Part shown: in pieces, positions 1 to 9,168 of the stretch | Layout: the number at the start of each line of letters is the position of its first letter | Numbering within the stretch: position 1 is the first letter of the stretch | NCBI GenBank assembly: GCA_937928635.1 | Contig: CALFWM010000011.1 | Location: forward strand, 62,001 to 126,000 | Reading direction: 5' to 3' | Source of the DNA: an uncultured Sulfitobacter sp. | GTDB taxonomy: Bacteria; Pseudomonadota; Alphaproteobacteria; Rhodobacterales; Rhodobacteraceae | Length of the DNA stretch: 64,000 nucleotides | The notes under the pieces: generated by a model | Databases searched by the model: none | The model's input: the letters and a program-made list of their open reading frames with translations, nothing else | What the model was told of the DNA's origin: nothing | Made by a program: the position numbers and the translations under genes

Positions 1-56
1 ATTCCGCATACACCATGCAGCCCCCTCGGTTCAAGAAACGAAAATATAGCCCTATC

Positions 57-608
57 ATGTCAAAGCTCCCCCCAAGTGACAGCGCCCTGCGCGTGGCCGA
101 CCTGTCGCAGAACACGCCGGTCACCTTTTTGATACGCCCGGAGCCTGCCCATCTGGCGGTAATTACGCAGGCCCTGGGCCTGACCGCCCTGCGCAAACTC
201 AGCTTTGAAGGGCACTTGCGCGCCGTTGGCAAAACCGATTGGCGGTTGAGCGGGCGTTTGGGGGCCACGGTTGTGCAGCCCTGTGTGGTCACCCTGGAAC
301 CGGTGACAACCCGAATTGACAAAGACATCGAGCGGCAGTTCATCGCAGATTACGCAGACCCGGAGGATCCCGAGGTCGAAATGCCAGAAGATGAAACCAG
401 CGAAGCACTGGGTGTCTGGATTGACCCGGATGCCGTCATGCAAGAGGCGCTGGCCCTTGCCCTGCCGGATTATCCACGCAAGGACGGCGCGGAATTGGGG
501 CAAATGGTCTATACCAAACCCGGCGACGTCCCGATGACGGATGAGGATGCGCGCCCCTTTGCCGGGCTGGCCGGTCTCAAGGCGCAGCTCGACAAAGGCA
601 GCGATTGA
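57..608 (+). CDS. DUF177 (YceD-family) protein
   Basis: A 183-residue soluble protein of the YceD/DUF177 family. The family sits next to rpmF in many bacteria and is linked to large-ribosomal-subunit or 23S rRNA accumulation, although its biochemical role in Alphaproteobacteria is unsettled. The central QPCVVTLEP segment corresponds to the family's conserved Cys-containing strand, and the acidic C-terminal half (IDPDAVMQEALALALPDYPR) is typical. I use ATG 57 because the upstream in-frame ATG at 15 adds a basic stretch that looks like leader DNA. The next gene is rpmF, the usual partner. Family assignment is firm; function is inferred from context. Confidence 0.85.
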   Translation: MSKLPPSDSALRVADLSQNTPVTFLIRPEPAHLAVITQALGLTALRKLSFEGHLRAVGKTDWRLSGRLGATVVQPCVVTLEPVTTRIDKDIERQFIADYADPEDPEVEMPEDETSEALGVWIDPDAVMQEALALALPDYPRKDGAELGQMVYTKPGDVPMTDEDARPFAGLAGLKAQLDKGSD

Positions 609-637
609 TCCGCGTGAAGCGCGCATAAAATACCTGC

Positions 638-665
638 TTGCATAGACGCTCTTTCACAGTATTTT
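638..665 (+). promoter_or_regulatory. candidate sigma-70 promoter for rpmF
   Basis: TTGCAT (638-643) and TATTTT (660-665) are separated by 16 bp in the 198-bp gap before rpmF. It is the best -35/-10 pair seen there. No operator was recognised. Confidence 0.35.
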
Positions 666-806
666 GCCGCCCTCACCCCAATTAAGGTTGGACATCGCGG
701 CCCGTGCGGCCTAAAGCGACGTCACGCCCGCAAGGGGATAGATCGAAACACGGCTTCGCCCCCCATTTGCAGGGGCCAACAGCCCCGAATGACAAAGGCA
801 CCAGAC

Positions 807-1013
807 ATGGCTGTCCAGCAGAATAAAGTTTCCAAGTCGCGCCGCAACAACCGCCGTGCGCACGATTCGCTTTCCGCCGCGAACCCGAATGAGTGCTCCA
901 ACTGTGGTGAAGAAAAGCGCCCGCATCATATTTGCGCCTCCTGTGGTCACTATGACGACAAAGAAATCGTCGCGCTTACAGAAGAGATCGACCTGGAAGA
1001 TGACGCAGCGTAG
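807..1013 (+). CDS. rpmF: 50S ribosomal protein L32
   Basis: L32, a 68-residue zinc-ribbon protein of the large ribosomal subunit. The N-terminus [20 protein letters not shown] is the family signature, and two CxxC pairs (C30/C33 and C43/C46) form the zinc site, so this is a C+ paralogue. An upstream ATG at 789 would add six residues, but the MAVQ start is the conserved one. The acidic tail [10 protein letters not shown] extends past the ribbon, as in other Rhodobacterales. It lies 59 bp upstream of plsX in the common rpmF-plsX-fabH order, which ties ribosome and lipid synthesis together. Confidence 0.97.
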   Translation: MAVQQNKVSKSRRNNRRAHDSLSAANPNECSNCGEEKRPHHICASCGHYDDKEIVALTEEIDLEDDAA

Positions 1014-1072
1014 GCTGCGCCAAACCCACAGGGTCTGATTAACCGCGACAACATAAAGAGGCATTCGCACCC

Positions 1073-2164
1073 ATGACGGCTTTGACCGATCATCATGACG
1101 CGAAGGCATCTCCTGATCCATCAGGGCGCACCCTTATCTCGGTTGACGGCATGGGGGGCGATGAGGGCCCGGCAGCTGTTGTTGCCGGGTGTTCTTTGTC
1201 TGCGAAAGCAAATCCCGATCTCGCCTTCATTCTGCACGGAGACGAGGGCCAGCTGACCCCATTGGTCGCCAAACGCCCCGAGTTGAACGGGCGCTGCGAA
1301 GTGCGTGCCACCACCGAGGTGGTCACCATGGATGACAAACCCTCGCAGGTCGTGCGCACAGGCAAAAACACTTCGATGTGGTCCACGATTGAGGCGGTAC
1401 GTTCGGGGGAGGCCTCCGTTGCCGTGTCCTGTGGCAACACCGGCGCGCTGATGGCGATCTCCATGATCCGCCTGCGCAAACTGCCCGGTGTAAACCGCCC
1501 CGCCATTGCCGTGCTTTATCCGTCGTCCAACCCGCAGGGGTTCAATGTGATGCTGGACGTGGGCGCGGATGTGCGTGCAGACCCGGATGATCTGCTGCGC
1601 TATGCGCTGATGGGCATGTCTTATGTGCGCAATGGTCTTAACATCGACCGCCCCCGCGTCGGCCTGCTGAATGTCGGCACCGAAGAGCATAAAGGGCGCG
1701 CCGAGCTGAAAGAAGCCTTTGATCTGATTCGCGACCATGCGGAGGATGCGGGCTATGAATTTGTCGGATTCGTTGAAGGTGGCGACATTTCGGGCACAAA
1801 ATCTGATTTGATTGTGACCGACGGTTTCACCGGCAATGTGGCGATCAAGACCGGTGAAGGCACCGCAAGTCTTGTTGGGGCGCGCCTGCGCGAAGCGTTC
1901 AAATACTCCCCCCTGTCTCGTCTGGCCTCCCTGCTCGCCTATACCTCTCTGCGCCGTTTGCGCCATCGGATTGATCCGCGCCGCGTGAATGGCGGCGTGT
2001 TCCTGGGCCTGAATGGCACCGTGGTCAAATCCCACGGCGCTGCGGATGCCACCGGGGTCTCTGCCGCCATCCGACTGGCCGCGCAACTGTCGCAGACCAA
2101 TTTTAACGATAAGCTGGCCGCCCGCGTGGCCGCAGCACTCCCGGTTAAGGATACCGAAACATGA
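1073..2164 (+). CDS. plsX: phosphate acyltransferase PlsX
   Basis: Acyl-ACP:phosphate acyltransferase, 363 residues, which makes acyl-phosphate for PlsY in the first step of phospholipid synthesis; it is a peripheral membrane enzyme. The motif VDGMGGDEGP lies at residues 24-33, followed by SCGNTGALMA and LLNVGTEEHKG, all characteristic of PlsX. The N-terminal 20 residues before the beta strand are an alphaproteobacterial extension of low complexity. Its stop overlaps the fabH start by 4 bp (ATGA), implying translational coupling. Confidence 0.97.
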   Translation: MTALTDHHDAKASPDPSGRTLISVDGMGGDEGPAAVVAGCSLSAKANPDLAFILHGDEGQLTPLVAKRPELNGRCEVRATTEVVTMDDKPSQVVRTGKNTSMWSTIEAVRSGEASVAVSCGNTGALMAISMIRLRKLPGVNRPAIAVLYPSSNPQGFNVMLDVGADVRADPDDLLRYALMGMSYVRNGLNIDRPRVGLLNVGTEEHKGRAELKEAFDLIRDHAEDAGYEFVGFVEGGDISGTKSDLIVTDGFTGNVAIKTGEGTASLVGARLREAFKYSPLSRLASLLAYTSLRRLRHRIDPRRVNGGVFLGLNGTVVKSHGAADATGVSAAIRLAAQLSQTNFNDKLAARVAAALPVKDTET

Positions 2165-3132
2165 GCAAGCGTGCCGTTGTGGTTGGCTGTGGCCATTACC
2201 TGCCTTCACGTGTGGTGGAGAATGCGGAATTTGAGGCAACTCTGGAGACCGATGACGCCTGGATCAGGTCCCGCTCCGGCATTGAACGGCGCCATTTTGC
2301 GGCAGAAGGAGAAACCACCTCGCAGATGGCCACCGCCGCCGCCCTTGCTGCGCTCAGGGATGCAGGCCTTGGCCCGGATGATGTGGATGCCATTGTGCTG
2401 GCCACCTCCACACCCGATCTGACCTTTCCCTCCGCTGCCACCATGGTGCAGGCCGAATTGGGCATGAACGGCGGGTTTGCCTTTGATGTTCAGGCAGTTT
2501 GCGCCGGTTTTGTCTATGCGCTGAGCAATGCAAATGCGCTTATCCTGTCTGGTCAGGCCAAACGGGTGCTGGTGATTGGCGCAGAAACATTCAGCCGGAT
2601 CATGGACTGGACCGACCGTGCCACCTGCGTCCTGTTCGGGGACGGTGCCGGTGCGCTCTTGCTGGAAGCGCAGGACGGAACAGACACGCCCGCTGATCGC
2701 GGAATTCTCTCCACCGATCTCAACTCTGACGGGCGCTATCGCGATTTGCTCTATGTCGATGGCGGTGTCTCCACCGGCACAACTGGGTATCTGCGCATGC
2801 AGGGCAGTCAGGTTTTCCGCCACGCCGTTGAAAAGCTCGCGGCAACCGCAAACACCGCCATGATGCGCGCCGGTGTTTCTGCGCAGGATGTGGCATGGAT
2901 TGTACCACATCAGGCCAACATCCGCATCATTCAGGGCACCGCCAAAAAGCTGAACCTGCCGATGGATCAAGTGGTTGTCACGGTGCAGGATCACGGCAAC
3001 ACCTCTGCCGCCTCTATCCCGCTGGCGATGTCGGTGGGCCGCGCTCGCGGGCAGATCAAAGAGGGTGACCTGATTGTCACCGAAGCCATCGGCGGCGGGC
3101 TGGCCTGGGGTGCCGTTGTTTTGCGGTGGTAG
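2161..3132 (+). CDS. fabH: beta-ketoacyl-ACP synthase III
   Basis: KAS III condenses acetyl-CoA with malonyl-ACP to start fatty acid synthesis. The 323-residue protein has the full catalytic triad: C114 in QAVCAGF, H250 in VPHQAN and N280 in DHGNTSAAS. The C-terminal GGGLAWGAVVLRW is canonical. Start ATG 2161 overlaps the plsX stop. A 106-bp gap with its own promoter separates it from ihfA, so the lipid operon probably ends here. Confidence 0.97.
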   Translation: MSKRAVVVGCGHYLPSRVVENAEFEATLETDDAWIRSRSGIERRHFAAEGETTSQMATAAALAALRDAGLGPDDVDAIVLATSTPDLTFPSAATMVQAELGMNGGFAFDVQAVCAGFVYALSNANALILSGQAKRVLVIGAETFSRIMDWTDRATCVLFGDGAGALLLEAQDGTDTPADRGILSTDLNSDGRYRDLLYVDGGVSTGTTGYLRMQGSQVFRHAVEKLAATANTAMMRAGVSAQDVAWIVPHQANIRIIQGTAKKLNLPMDQVVVTVQDHGNTSAASIPLAMSVGRARGQIKEGDLIVTEAIGGGLAWGAVVLRW

Positions 3133-3187
3133 CCCTCTCAATAGGCAATAAAGTGCAAGATAAACCGTAGGTTGTAGGGCAATCTTG

Positions 3188-3217
3188 TTGACTTTGATTT
3201 TTCACGCAGCCTATGTT
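3188..3217 (+). promoter_or_regulatory. candidate sigma-70 promoter for ihfA
   Basis: TTGACT at 3188-3193 is followed after 17-18 bp by CTATGT/TATGTT (3211-3217). The element lies 22 bp before the ihfA start, and the surrounding sequence is AT-richer than the coding DNA. Confidence 0.55.
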
Positions 3218-3238
3218 GCTAAAAACATGGGGTGATTT

Positions 3239-3541
3239 ATGTCTAACAAGACTTTGACGCGAATGGATTTGAGCGAAGCTGTATTTCGCGAGGTGGGTCT
3301 GTCGCGAAATGAGAGTGCGCAACTGGTAGAAGCTGTGCTGGATCACATGTCCGATTCACTTGTGAACGGGGAACAGGTCAAGATTTCATCATTTGGCACT
3401 TTCTCCGTGCGAGACAAAACTGCCCGCGTTGGCCGTAACCCCAAAACCGGTGAAGAGGTTCCGATCAACCCGCGCCGCGTCCTGACATTCCGTCCGTCGC
3501 ATCTGATGAAAGACCGCGTTGCTGACGGCAACAAGTCCTAA
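3239..3541 (+). CDS. ihfA: integration host factor subunit alpha
   Basis: IHF-alpha, a 100-residue nucleoid protein that pairs with IHF-beta to bend DNA sharply at specific sites. The sequence begins [19 protein letters not shown] and carries the family signature [20 protein letters not shown], including the intercalating proline in the beta arm. Length is normal. It has its own promoter and is followed 17 bp later by the MerR-type gene, an arrangement common across alphaproteobacteria. HU is excluded by the alpha-subunit N-terminus. Confidence 0.96.
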   Translation: MSNKTLTRMDLSEAVFREVGLSRNESAQLVEAVLDHMSDSLVNGEQVKISSFGTFSVRDKTARVGRNPKTGEEVPINPRRVLTFRPSHLMKDRVADGNKS

Positions 3542-3558
3542 GCCAAAGGCCCTGATAC

Positions 3559-4701
3559 ATGGCAAAATCGCCCGACGCGTTCCGCACGATTTCCGAGGTT
3601 GCCGATTGGTTGGGCATTCAGGCGCATGTGCTGCGGTTTTGGGAAAGTAAATTTACCCAAGTTAAACCCATCAAACGGGCGGGCGGGCGACGCTATTACC
3701 GCCCGACAGATATGTCGTTGCTGGGCGGCATCAAAAAACTGCTGCATGATGATGGGCTGACCATCAAAGGTGTGCAGAAAATCCTGCGCGAGGAAGGGAT
3801 GAGCCATGTGTCGGCCCTGTCCCCGCCGCTGGATGATGAGCCTGCGGCGCCGCCCGTGGAGGCGCAGGTAGAAGACAGCCGGCTGACGTTGAGCGAACCG
3901 GTTGAGGAAAAGGGCGTTGTTCTGCCCTTTGACGCCCCGGACCGCGATGAGGACGCGGCAGAGAATATCTTTGGCGAAGACACACAGGAGCCGGACCGCC
4001 CGGAGGAGACGCGCCCCGTGCAAGAGGCCACGCCTGCGCCGGTGATAGAACAAGCGCCAGCGCAGGAGACAGTTGAACCGGAAAGCCCGGCTGAGCCACA
4101 GCCCGCGCCGCAAACCCTTACAGAGCCGGAACCTGCCATCGCATCAGACCCAGAGCCAGTGATTGCAGCGGAGCCGAAGCCCGGCCCCGTTCAACCGTCA
4201 GAGCCGGAACCCGAACCGCAAATCGAGCTGGAACCTTTTGTCTCACCAGAGGTGATCACGCCGGAAGAGCCACCCGACGCTGAGCCGTTTGTCGCAGAGG
4301 CACCAAGTGCAGCGGAAGATGCCACACCAGAACCACAGGAGCCTGCGGAAAGCCCGGCTAGCGCCCTGCCCGCCTTTTTGCGCCGCCCCCTGATGGAACC
4401 GGAAAGCACCCCGGAACTCGAAGCGGCGGCAGCCCCGCCAGCAGAATCAACACCCGACACCGTTGAGGCCGAGGCCGAAGAAGCGCCAGCGCCCAAACCC
4501 CGCGTGGCTGATGTGCCCCACCCTACACCGGAGGCAGAGATCGCCGCGGCCCCTGCCGCCCTTGCAGCCGCCTATAAAGTGCGCAAATTGTCAAAGGAGC
4601 AGGGTGAAAAAGCCGCACCACTCCTGGCACAATTGACCGCCCTGCGCGATTCCATGTCTGCGCGCCGCCGCAACCCGCCCAACGCTGGCACGCCGCACTA
4701 G
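3559..4701 (+). CDS. MerR-family transcriptional regulator with long acidic Pro-rich tail
   Basis: 380 residues. Residues about 8-75 form a MerR winged helix ([20 protein letters not shown], then [20 protein letters not shown]). After residue 95 comes a roughly 240-residue low-complexity region rich in Pro, Glu and Ala with PEP-like repeats, ending in a short ordered segment around [20 protein letters not shown]. No effector-binding Cys cluster is visible. The gene follows ihfA in the order found in many alphaproteobacteria, where its target is unknown. The tail could act as a spacer or partner-binding region, but this is inference. It ends 82 bp before tRNA-Pro. Confidence 0.88.
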   Translation: MAKSPDAFRTISEVADWLGIQAHVLRFWESKFTQVKPIKRAGGRRYYRPTDMSLLGGIKKLLHDDGLTIKGVQKILREEGMSHVSALSPPLDDEPAAPPVEAQVEDSRLTLSEPVEEKGVVLPFDAPDRDEDAAENIFGEDTQEPDRPEETRPVQEATPAPVIEQAPAQETVEPESPAEPQPAPQTLTEPEPAIASDPEPVIAAEPKPGPVQPSEPEPEPQIELEPFVSPEVITPEEPPDAEPFVAEAPSAAEDATPEPQEPAESPASALPAFLRRPLMEPESTPELEAAAAPPAESTPDTVEAEAEEAPAPKPRVADVPHPTPEAEIAAAPAALAAAYKVRKLSKEQGEKAAPLLAQLTALRDSMSARRRNPPNAGTPH

Positions 4702-4783
4702 CCGCAATGACAGCCGCTGTACCGCCCTATGGCGCAATTCCCTCTTGCACGCCTGCCAAGATCAGGTATGAACCGCCCATGTT

Positions 4784-4860
4784 CGGGCTATGGCGCAGCC
4801 TGGTAGCGCGTCCGTCTGGGGGACGGAAGGTCGCAGGTTCGAGTCCTGCTAGCCCGACCA
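4784..4860 (+). tRNA. tRNA-Pro (anticodon GGG)
   Basis: A 77-nt cloverleaf with acceptor CGGGCTA pairing TAGCCCG, discriminator A and genome-encoded CCA. The anticodon stem TCCGT/ACGGA encloses CTGGGGG, giving anticodon GGG at 4818-4820; the T-loop is GTTCGAGTC. The C1-G72 pair is a bacterial tRNA-Pro identity feature. Confidence 0.97.
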
Positions 4861-4923
4861 TTTTCAACACGCCCGCTTCCCCCTGGGACGCGGGCGTTTG
4901 ACTTTGTCCTGAAAGGTGCTGGC

Positions 4924-6000
4924 ATGCACGGCGTAATTCCCAATCAGCAGATTTCCGCGATGATTGATGCGGGCGCAATCAGCGCCACGCCCGCCGTGAC
5001 ACCTGAACAAATCCAACCGGCCAGCCTTGACCTTAGACTGGGCAGCAAAGCCTACCGCGTGCGCGCCTCTTTTCTGGCGGGTGCGCAGAATTCGGTGGCG
5101 GACCGTCTGTCAGAATTTCAGATGCATGAGGTGGATCTGACCCCCGGTGCAGTGCTGGAAAAGGGCTGCGTTTACGTCGTCCCGCTGATGGAGCATCTGG
5201 CCCTGCCCGATGATCTGTCTGCTGTTGCCAACGCCAAATCGTCCACCGGGCGGCTTGATCTGCTGACCCGCACCATCACCGATGGCGGCACCGAATTTGA
5301 CCGGGTTGGCCCGGGGTATCACGGCCCGCTTTATGCCGAAATTTGCCCGCGCTCTTTTTCTGTTCTGGTGCGCCCGGGCATGCGTCTGAACCAGATCCGC
5401 TTTGGCCGTGGCGATGCGGTGCTGGATGACGCAGCACTGCGCGCGCTGCACGCTGAAACGCCACTGGTGGACCGCGACGCCGTGATTGATGAGGGCCTTG
5501 GGTTTTCCGTTGATCTGCGCCTGCCCGGCACGACGCTGGTGGGCTACCGCGCCAAACCGCACACGGGCGTGATTGATCTGGACAATATTGGCCAGTATGA
5601 CCCGGCGGAATACTGGGAAGAGGTCCACACCAGCACCGGGCAAATCATCCTGGACCCCGGCGCGTTTTACATTCTGGTAAGCCGCGAGGCGGTCACGATT
5701 CCCCCCGCCTATGCCGCTGAAATGGCACCGTTTCTGGCCATGGTGGGCGAATTCCGGGTGCATTATGCCGGCTTCTTTGATCCGGGCTTTGGGTATGGTG
5801 ATGCAGGCGGTGCCGGGTCTCGTGGCGTGCTGGAAGTGCGCTGTCACGAGGCCCCCTTTGTGCTGGAACATGGACAGGTTGTGGGGCGGCTGGTCTATGA
5901 AAAAATGGCCGAGCTGCCCAGCCAGCTCTATGGTGTTGGGATCGCGTCGAACTATCAGGGACAGGGGTTGAAGCTCAGCAAGCATTTTAGGGCGGCCTGA
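4924..6000 (+). CDS. dcd: 2'-deoxycytidine 5'-triphosphate deaminase, long form
   Basis: dCTP deaminase, converting dCTP to dUTP for dTMP synthesis. At 358 residues it is about twice the E. coli length: it is the alphaproteobacterial form with two dUTPase-like beta domains in tandem. Visible signatures are QPASLDLRLGSKAYRV near residue 35, ANAKSSTGRLDLLTRTITDG near 105 and a second-domain GFFDPGFGYG near 290. It starts 63 bp after the tRNA. The downstream 486 bp hold no gene, so it ends a transcription unit. Confidence 0.93.
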   Translation: MHGVIPNQQISAMIDAGAISATPAVTPEQIQPASLDLRLGSKAYRVRASFLAGAQNSVADRLSEFQMHEVDLTPGAVLEKGCVYVVPLMEHLALPDDLSAVANAKSSTGRLDLLTRTITDGGTEFDRVGPGYHGPLYAEICPRSFSVLVRPGMRLNQIRFGRGDAVLDDAALRALHAETPLVDRDAVIDEGLGFSVDLRLPGTTLVGYRAKPHTGVIDLDNIGQYDPAEYWEEVHTSTGQIILDPGAFYILVSREAVTIPPAYAAEMAPFLAMVGEFRVHYAGFFDPGFGYGDAGGAGSRGVLEVRCHEAPFVLEHGQVVGRLVYEKMAELPSQLYGVGIASNYQGQGLKLSKHFRAA

Positions 6001-6486
6001 CTCGGCATTGTCGCCGCCTGAGATACAATGATTTAATCTTCTCAATATTGTCCCTTAGGTTGAAATATTGTCTCATAAAAAACAACTTACGGTCAAATTT
6101 TCACCGTCAGTGCGTCACGAACACCTGAAAGCCAAGTGGTGCGCCACGTACTCCCCATGGTCACGCGGGTGCCCTAAGCTCATGAAATAATATGACTTTT
6201 ATCGAGATCCGACTCCACTTCACGCATCACCATCGACGCGACAGAGCTGAACATCCTCGGGCTATTTGTGGAAAATTAGGCGGAATTTCGAGGCCTCAGC
6301 CAGATCGAAATGAAGAAAATTACACAACCATAAAGTGAAGCCAAAAAAATCGGCTGGCCCGCAATACCTCATATGATATAGCAAGGTGGGGTGCGTTAAT
6401 AAGTATTAACGTTTCTTGCTGCCTTCTGCCAATTCGGGCGGCACTAAAACATCTGCTTAATGATAGTAATATGATTGGGGAAATTT
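6001..6486. other. AT-rich intergenic region before the VPLPA-CTERM gene
   Basis: No convincing gene on either strand. Base composition is clearly lower in GC than the flanks. The stretch 6240-6330 reads in part like degraded coding sequence but has stops in every frame and no recognisable family. The only strong element is the palindrome at 6394-6411. Confidence 0.6.
6394..6411. promoter_or_regulatory. perfect 18-bp palindrome, candidate operator
   Basis: CGTTAATA-AG-TATTAACG: 8-bp arms around a 2-bp centre, ending 75 bp before the start of the VPLPA-CTERM gene. Its TTAA half-sites are 6 bp apart rather than the 7 bp expected for CtrA, so a different dimeric regulator is more likely. Confidence 0.45.
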
Positions 6487-7209
6487 ATGAAAACGTTCGT
6501 AACTGCAACAGCAGTTCTTCTTGGTACGAGTTTCGCGGCCTTCGCGGCACCCGTTACCTTTTTTGGTGAAAACCTGGACCCAGGTGCAATGGTATCCGGC
6601 GATCCCGTGACAGCCCGCGAAGCGTTCTTGTCCAACCTCGAAGGTGGATTTGGCACCGAGGATTTTGAGAGCGGCGGCCTTAACCTGACGTTCCCGGGAT
6701 CAAGCGGCGATATTGGAGCAACACTGTCTGGCGGCTCGACCGGCATTGAAACCGGTAACGGGAGCGGACGTTTTGCGACATCCGGCACCACATTTGTCGA
6801 GACTGGAAGCGGTGGGGACTTCAACATCGCTTTCAATACATCAATTTCTGCCTTCGGTTTCTTTGCAACCGATATTGGAGATTTTGGTAACTCGCTGGGC
6901 TTGCGCCTGACGCTGACCGGCGGCGGCACCGTCGACCTTGACGTTCCAAATACAGTCAACTCTCCAGACGGATCGTTGTTGTTCTTTGGTTTTGTCGATA
7001 CGGTGGACACCTACACAAACATCAGCTTTTTCAACGATCCCGGCGGAGATGACGTCTTTGGCTTCGACGACTTGATTGTTGGCGATGCTGGCCAGGTGGT
7101 CGTTGATCCGGGTCCGCAACCTGACCCTGTTCCGCTGCCAGCCAGTATTCTGCTTCTTGGCACAGCACTTGCAGGTTTTGGGGCCGCACGTCGCAGAAAA
7201 GCTGCCTGA
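6487..7209 (+). CDS. VPLPA-CTERM sorting-domain secreted protein
   Basis: 240 residues. An N-terminal signal peptide (MKTFVTATAVLLGTSFAAFA) is followed by a Gly/Thr/Asp-rich beta-type domain and a C-terminal VPLPASILLLGTALAGFG segment, then RRRKAA. That tripartite tail (VPLPA motif, hydrophobic span, basic end) is the alphaproteobacterial form of PEP-CTERM exosortase targeting, so the protein is probably processed at the inner membrane and exported. ATG 6487 has the purine-rich TTGGGGA six bases upstream; the TTG at 6475 is less likely. No exosortase is encoded nearby. The function of the domain is unknown; it resembles exported adhesin or matrix-type proteins only in composition. Confidence 0.85.
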   Translation: MKTFVTATAVLLGTSFAAFAAPVTFFGENLDPGAMVSGDPVTAREAFLSNLEGGFGTEDFESGGLNLTFPGSSGDIGATLSGGSTGIETGNGSGRFATSGTTFVETGSGGDFNIAFNTSISAFGFFATDIGDFGNSLGLRLTLTGGGTVDLDVPNTVNSPDGSLLFFGFVDTVDTYTNISFFNDPGGDDVFGFDDLIVGDAGQVVVDPGPQPDPVPLPASILLLGTALAGFGAARRRKAA

Positions 7210-7233
7210 ACGGGCCAAGCCTGAAACAAGTTT

Positions 7234-7262
7234 AAGCGGCTCCAGATTTGGGGCCGCTTTTT
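7234..7262 (+). terminator. rho-independent terminator after the VPLPA-CTERM gene
   Basis: AAGCGGCTCC and GGGGCCGCTT form a stem with one G-U pair and a 6-nt loop, followed by TTT. It begins 24 bp after the stop. Confidence 0.8.
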
Positions 7263-7276
7263 CATGTCAACGGCGT

Positions 7277-7540
7277 TCAGAACTTTGACATCTTGCGCGT
7301 CGCCTGCATCGCTTGTTTGTGCCGACGGCGTTCTTCGCGCATGGCACGGCGCTGTTGGCGTTCTTCGGGGGTCAGCTGTTGTTGCCCCTGTACCGGATTG
7401 CCGTAATCGTCAATCTCACCCATGGGCGGCTGCTTGCCGCGCTTGCCCATTTTGCCCGCCTGATTGATCCCCGCGCTGATGCCACGGCGGATCAGCTGGT
7501 TCATCACCTGACGGATGATCATGTTGATAATCTGGTTCAT
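7277..7540 (-). CDS. small conserved-looking hypothetical protein
   Basis: 87 residues. The N-terminal 28 residues are amphipathic/hydrophobic with repeated Ile and Met (MNQIINMIIRQVMNQLIRRG), then come a Gly/Lys-rich linker and a very basic coiled-coil-like C-terminus (RQQRRAMREERRRHKQAM). This could be a membrane-associated or nucleic-acid-binding small protein; neither is shown. Coding bias matches its neighbours, and it is convergent with the VPLPA-CTERM gene across the shared terminator. I do not recognise the family. Confidence 0.7.
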   Translation of the reverse strand: MNQIINMIIRQVMNQLIRRGISAGINQAGKMGKRGKQPPMGEIDDYGNPVQGQQQLTPEERQQRRAMREERRRHKQAMQATRKMSKF

Positions 7541-7691
7541 CGGTTGGGGAACCTCATTGCTGTGCCTGCCACTCTATATAGCACCCAATGCGGTGATTTT
7601 GAGGCGATAGGCGCAAATGCGCCAAAGATTGTGATCTGACGGCAGGGAATTGGTGCGCAGCATTAGACAGAAAACGCCGTAGGGTGGCGCC

Positions 7692-8348
7692 TCAATCCTC
7701 AAACAGCTCGCTTTGACCCTCGGTTGCCTCTTCCTCATCCTCACCGTCGCCCAATACGGGCACGGTGCCCGGCGGCGGACGGTTTTCCAGCAACCCGGCA
7801 GAGCGCAACTCCTTCAGGCCCGGCAGGTCGCGTGCGTTTTCAAGGCCAAAGTGATCCAGAAAGCTCTGCGTGACCACAAAGGTCACTGGGCGCCCCGGTG
7901 TCATGCGGCGACGGCCAAAGCGGATCCATTCAAGCTCTAGCAGTTGATCCACGGTGCCGCGGGACACGGACACGCCGCGAATTTCCTCAATCTCGGCGCG
8001 CGTAACAGGCTGGTGGTAAGCGATGATCGCCAAGGTCTCAATTGCGGCACGGCTGAGTTTGCGCACCTCAACCGTTTCTTTTTGCATCAAAAACCCAAGG
8101 TCCGCAGCCGTGCGCATGGCATAACCATCGTCAATCTTGACAACCTGCACGCCGCGCCCCTCATAGCGTTTGCGCAAGAAAACCATCGCCTCACCCGCAT
8201 CACATCCGTGCGGCATGCGGGCCTCCAGATCTTTCAGCGTGATCGGCTCCGAGGTCGCAAACAGCACCGCTTCGATCATACGCTCCTGTTCGGCAATCGG
8301 CGGGGCCTCAAACAGGCTTTCTTCTTGTTCTTCAGTATCTTCCGACAC
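7692..8348 (-). CDS. scpB: segregation and condensation protein B
   Basis: ScpB, the winged-helix subunit of the SMC-ScpA-ScpB condensin complex that organises and segregates the chromosome. The motif AIETLAIIAYHQPVTRAEIEEIRGV is the family hallmark (given here in parts: AIETLAIIAYHQP, then TRAEIEEIRGV), followed by the second winged helix GRRRMTPGRPVTFVVTQSFL. I choose GTG 8348, which lies 4 bp past the scpA stop; the ATG at 8390 lies inside scpA and would add a non-homologous N-terminus. The acidic C-terminus is normal for the group. Confidence 0.93.
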   Translation of the reverse strand: MSEDTEEQEESLFEAPPIAEQERMIEAVLFATSEPITLKDLEARMPHGCDAGEAMVFLRKRYEGRGVQVVKIDDGYAMRTAADLGFLMQKETVEVRKLSRAAIETLAIIAYHQPVTRAEIEEIRGVSVSRGTVDQLLELEWIRFGRRRMTPGRPVTFVVTQSFLDHFGLENARDLPGLKELRSAGLLENRPPPGTVPVLGDGEDEEEATEGQSELFED

Positions 8349-8352
8349 GCGG

Positions 8353-9135
8353 CTAATCCTTCTTGCGCAGCTGGATCGGGGCAAAGACATCTGTTTGCCT
8401 GATCTCCAGATGGCCTTCTTTTACCAGTTCCAATGACGCCGCAAAGGTCGCCGCCGTGGCCGAGCGCCGTTTGACAGGATCGCTTTCCCAACCCTCCGGC
8501 AAAAAGCTCATCAAATCGCCCCATTCGCCCGCATACCCGATCAGCCCACGCATCCGGTCAAGCGCCTGTTCCATCGTATAAACCGCATCCCGGTCCATCA
8601 CAAAGGGGCGGAATTCATCGCGTGTGCGCAGCCGGGCATAGCCCTGCATCAGATCAAGCAGCGTGGCCGTATAGGTCACCCGGCGCACCCGCGCCATATC
8701 CGTGGTCTGCCCCCGGGCAAAGAAATCACGCCCCAATTGGTCACGGGCCATCAGCCGTGCCGCCACATCGCGCATCGCCTGCAAGCGTTCCAGCTGAAAC
8801 GCCAGATGCGCGGCAAGTTCCTCCCCGGAGGGGCCTTCTTCTGCCGGATCGGGCGGTAGCAACAACCGTGATTTCAAAAATGCCAGCCAGGCCGCCATCA
8901 CCAGATAATCCGCCGCCAATTCCAGGCGCAGCGCTTTGGCCTTTTCCACAAAGGCCAGATATTGACGCGCCAGCTGCAACACGGAAATCTTGCGCAGATC
9001 GACCTTTTGTGTACGGCTCAGGGTCAGCAACAGGTCCAGCGGCCCTTCAAACCCGTCCACATCAATAATCAGCGCCTCTGCGGCCAGCCTTTCAGCAACC
9101 GAAACGGTGTCTTCCTCAAAGGTGGGTTCGGCCAT
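8353..9135 (-). CDS. scpA: segregation and condensation protein A
   Basis: ScpA, the kleisin that bridges SMC heads; 260 residues. The N-terminal FEGPLDLLLTLSRTQKVDLRK is the SMC-neck-binding signature (shown as FEGPLDLLLTL then KVDLRKIS), followed by a central helical region AADYLVMAAWLAFLKSRLLL. It lies between nagZ and scpB in the common nagZ-scpA-scpB order and is probably translated together with scpB. Confidence 0.95.
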   Translation of the reverse strand: MAEPTFEEDTVSVAERLAAEALIIDVDGFEGPLDLLLTLSRTQKVDLRKISVLQLARQYLAFVEKAKALRLELAADYLVMAAWLAFLKSRLLLPPDPAEEGPSGEELAAHLAFQLERLQAMRDVAARLMARDQLGRDFFARGQTTDMARVRRVTYTATLLDLMQGYARLRTRDEFRPFVMDRDAVYTMEQALDRMRGLIGYAGEWGDLMSFLPEGWESDPVKRRSATAATFAASLELVKEGHLEIRQTDVFAPIQLRKKD

Positions 9136-9168
9136 GACTTGGGATCGTTCAGTTGAGGGATCAGGACG

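Noticed and set aside
1..56. divergent minus-strand gene at the window edge
   Set aside because: A minus-strand ATG at 14-16 opens a frame leaving the window after five codons; too little to support a call.
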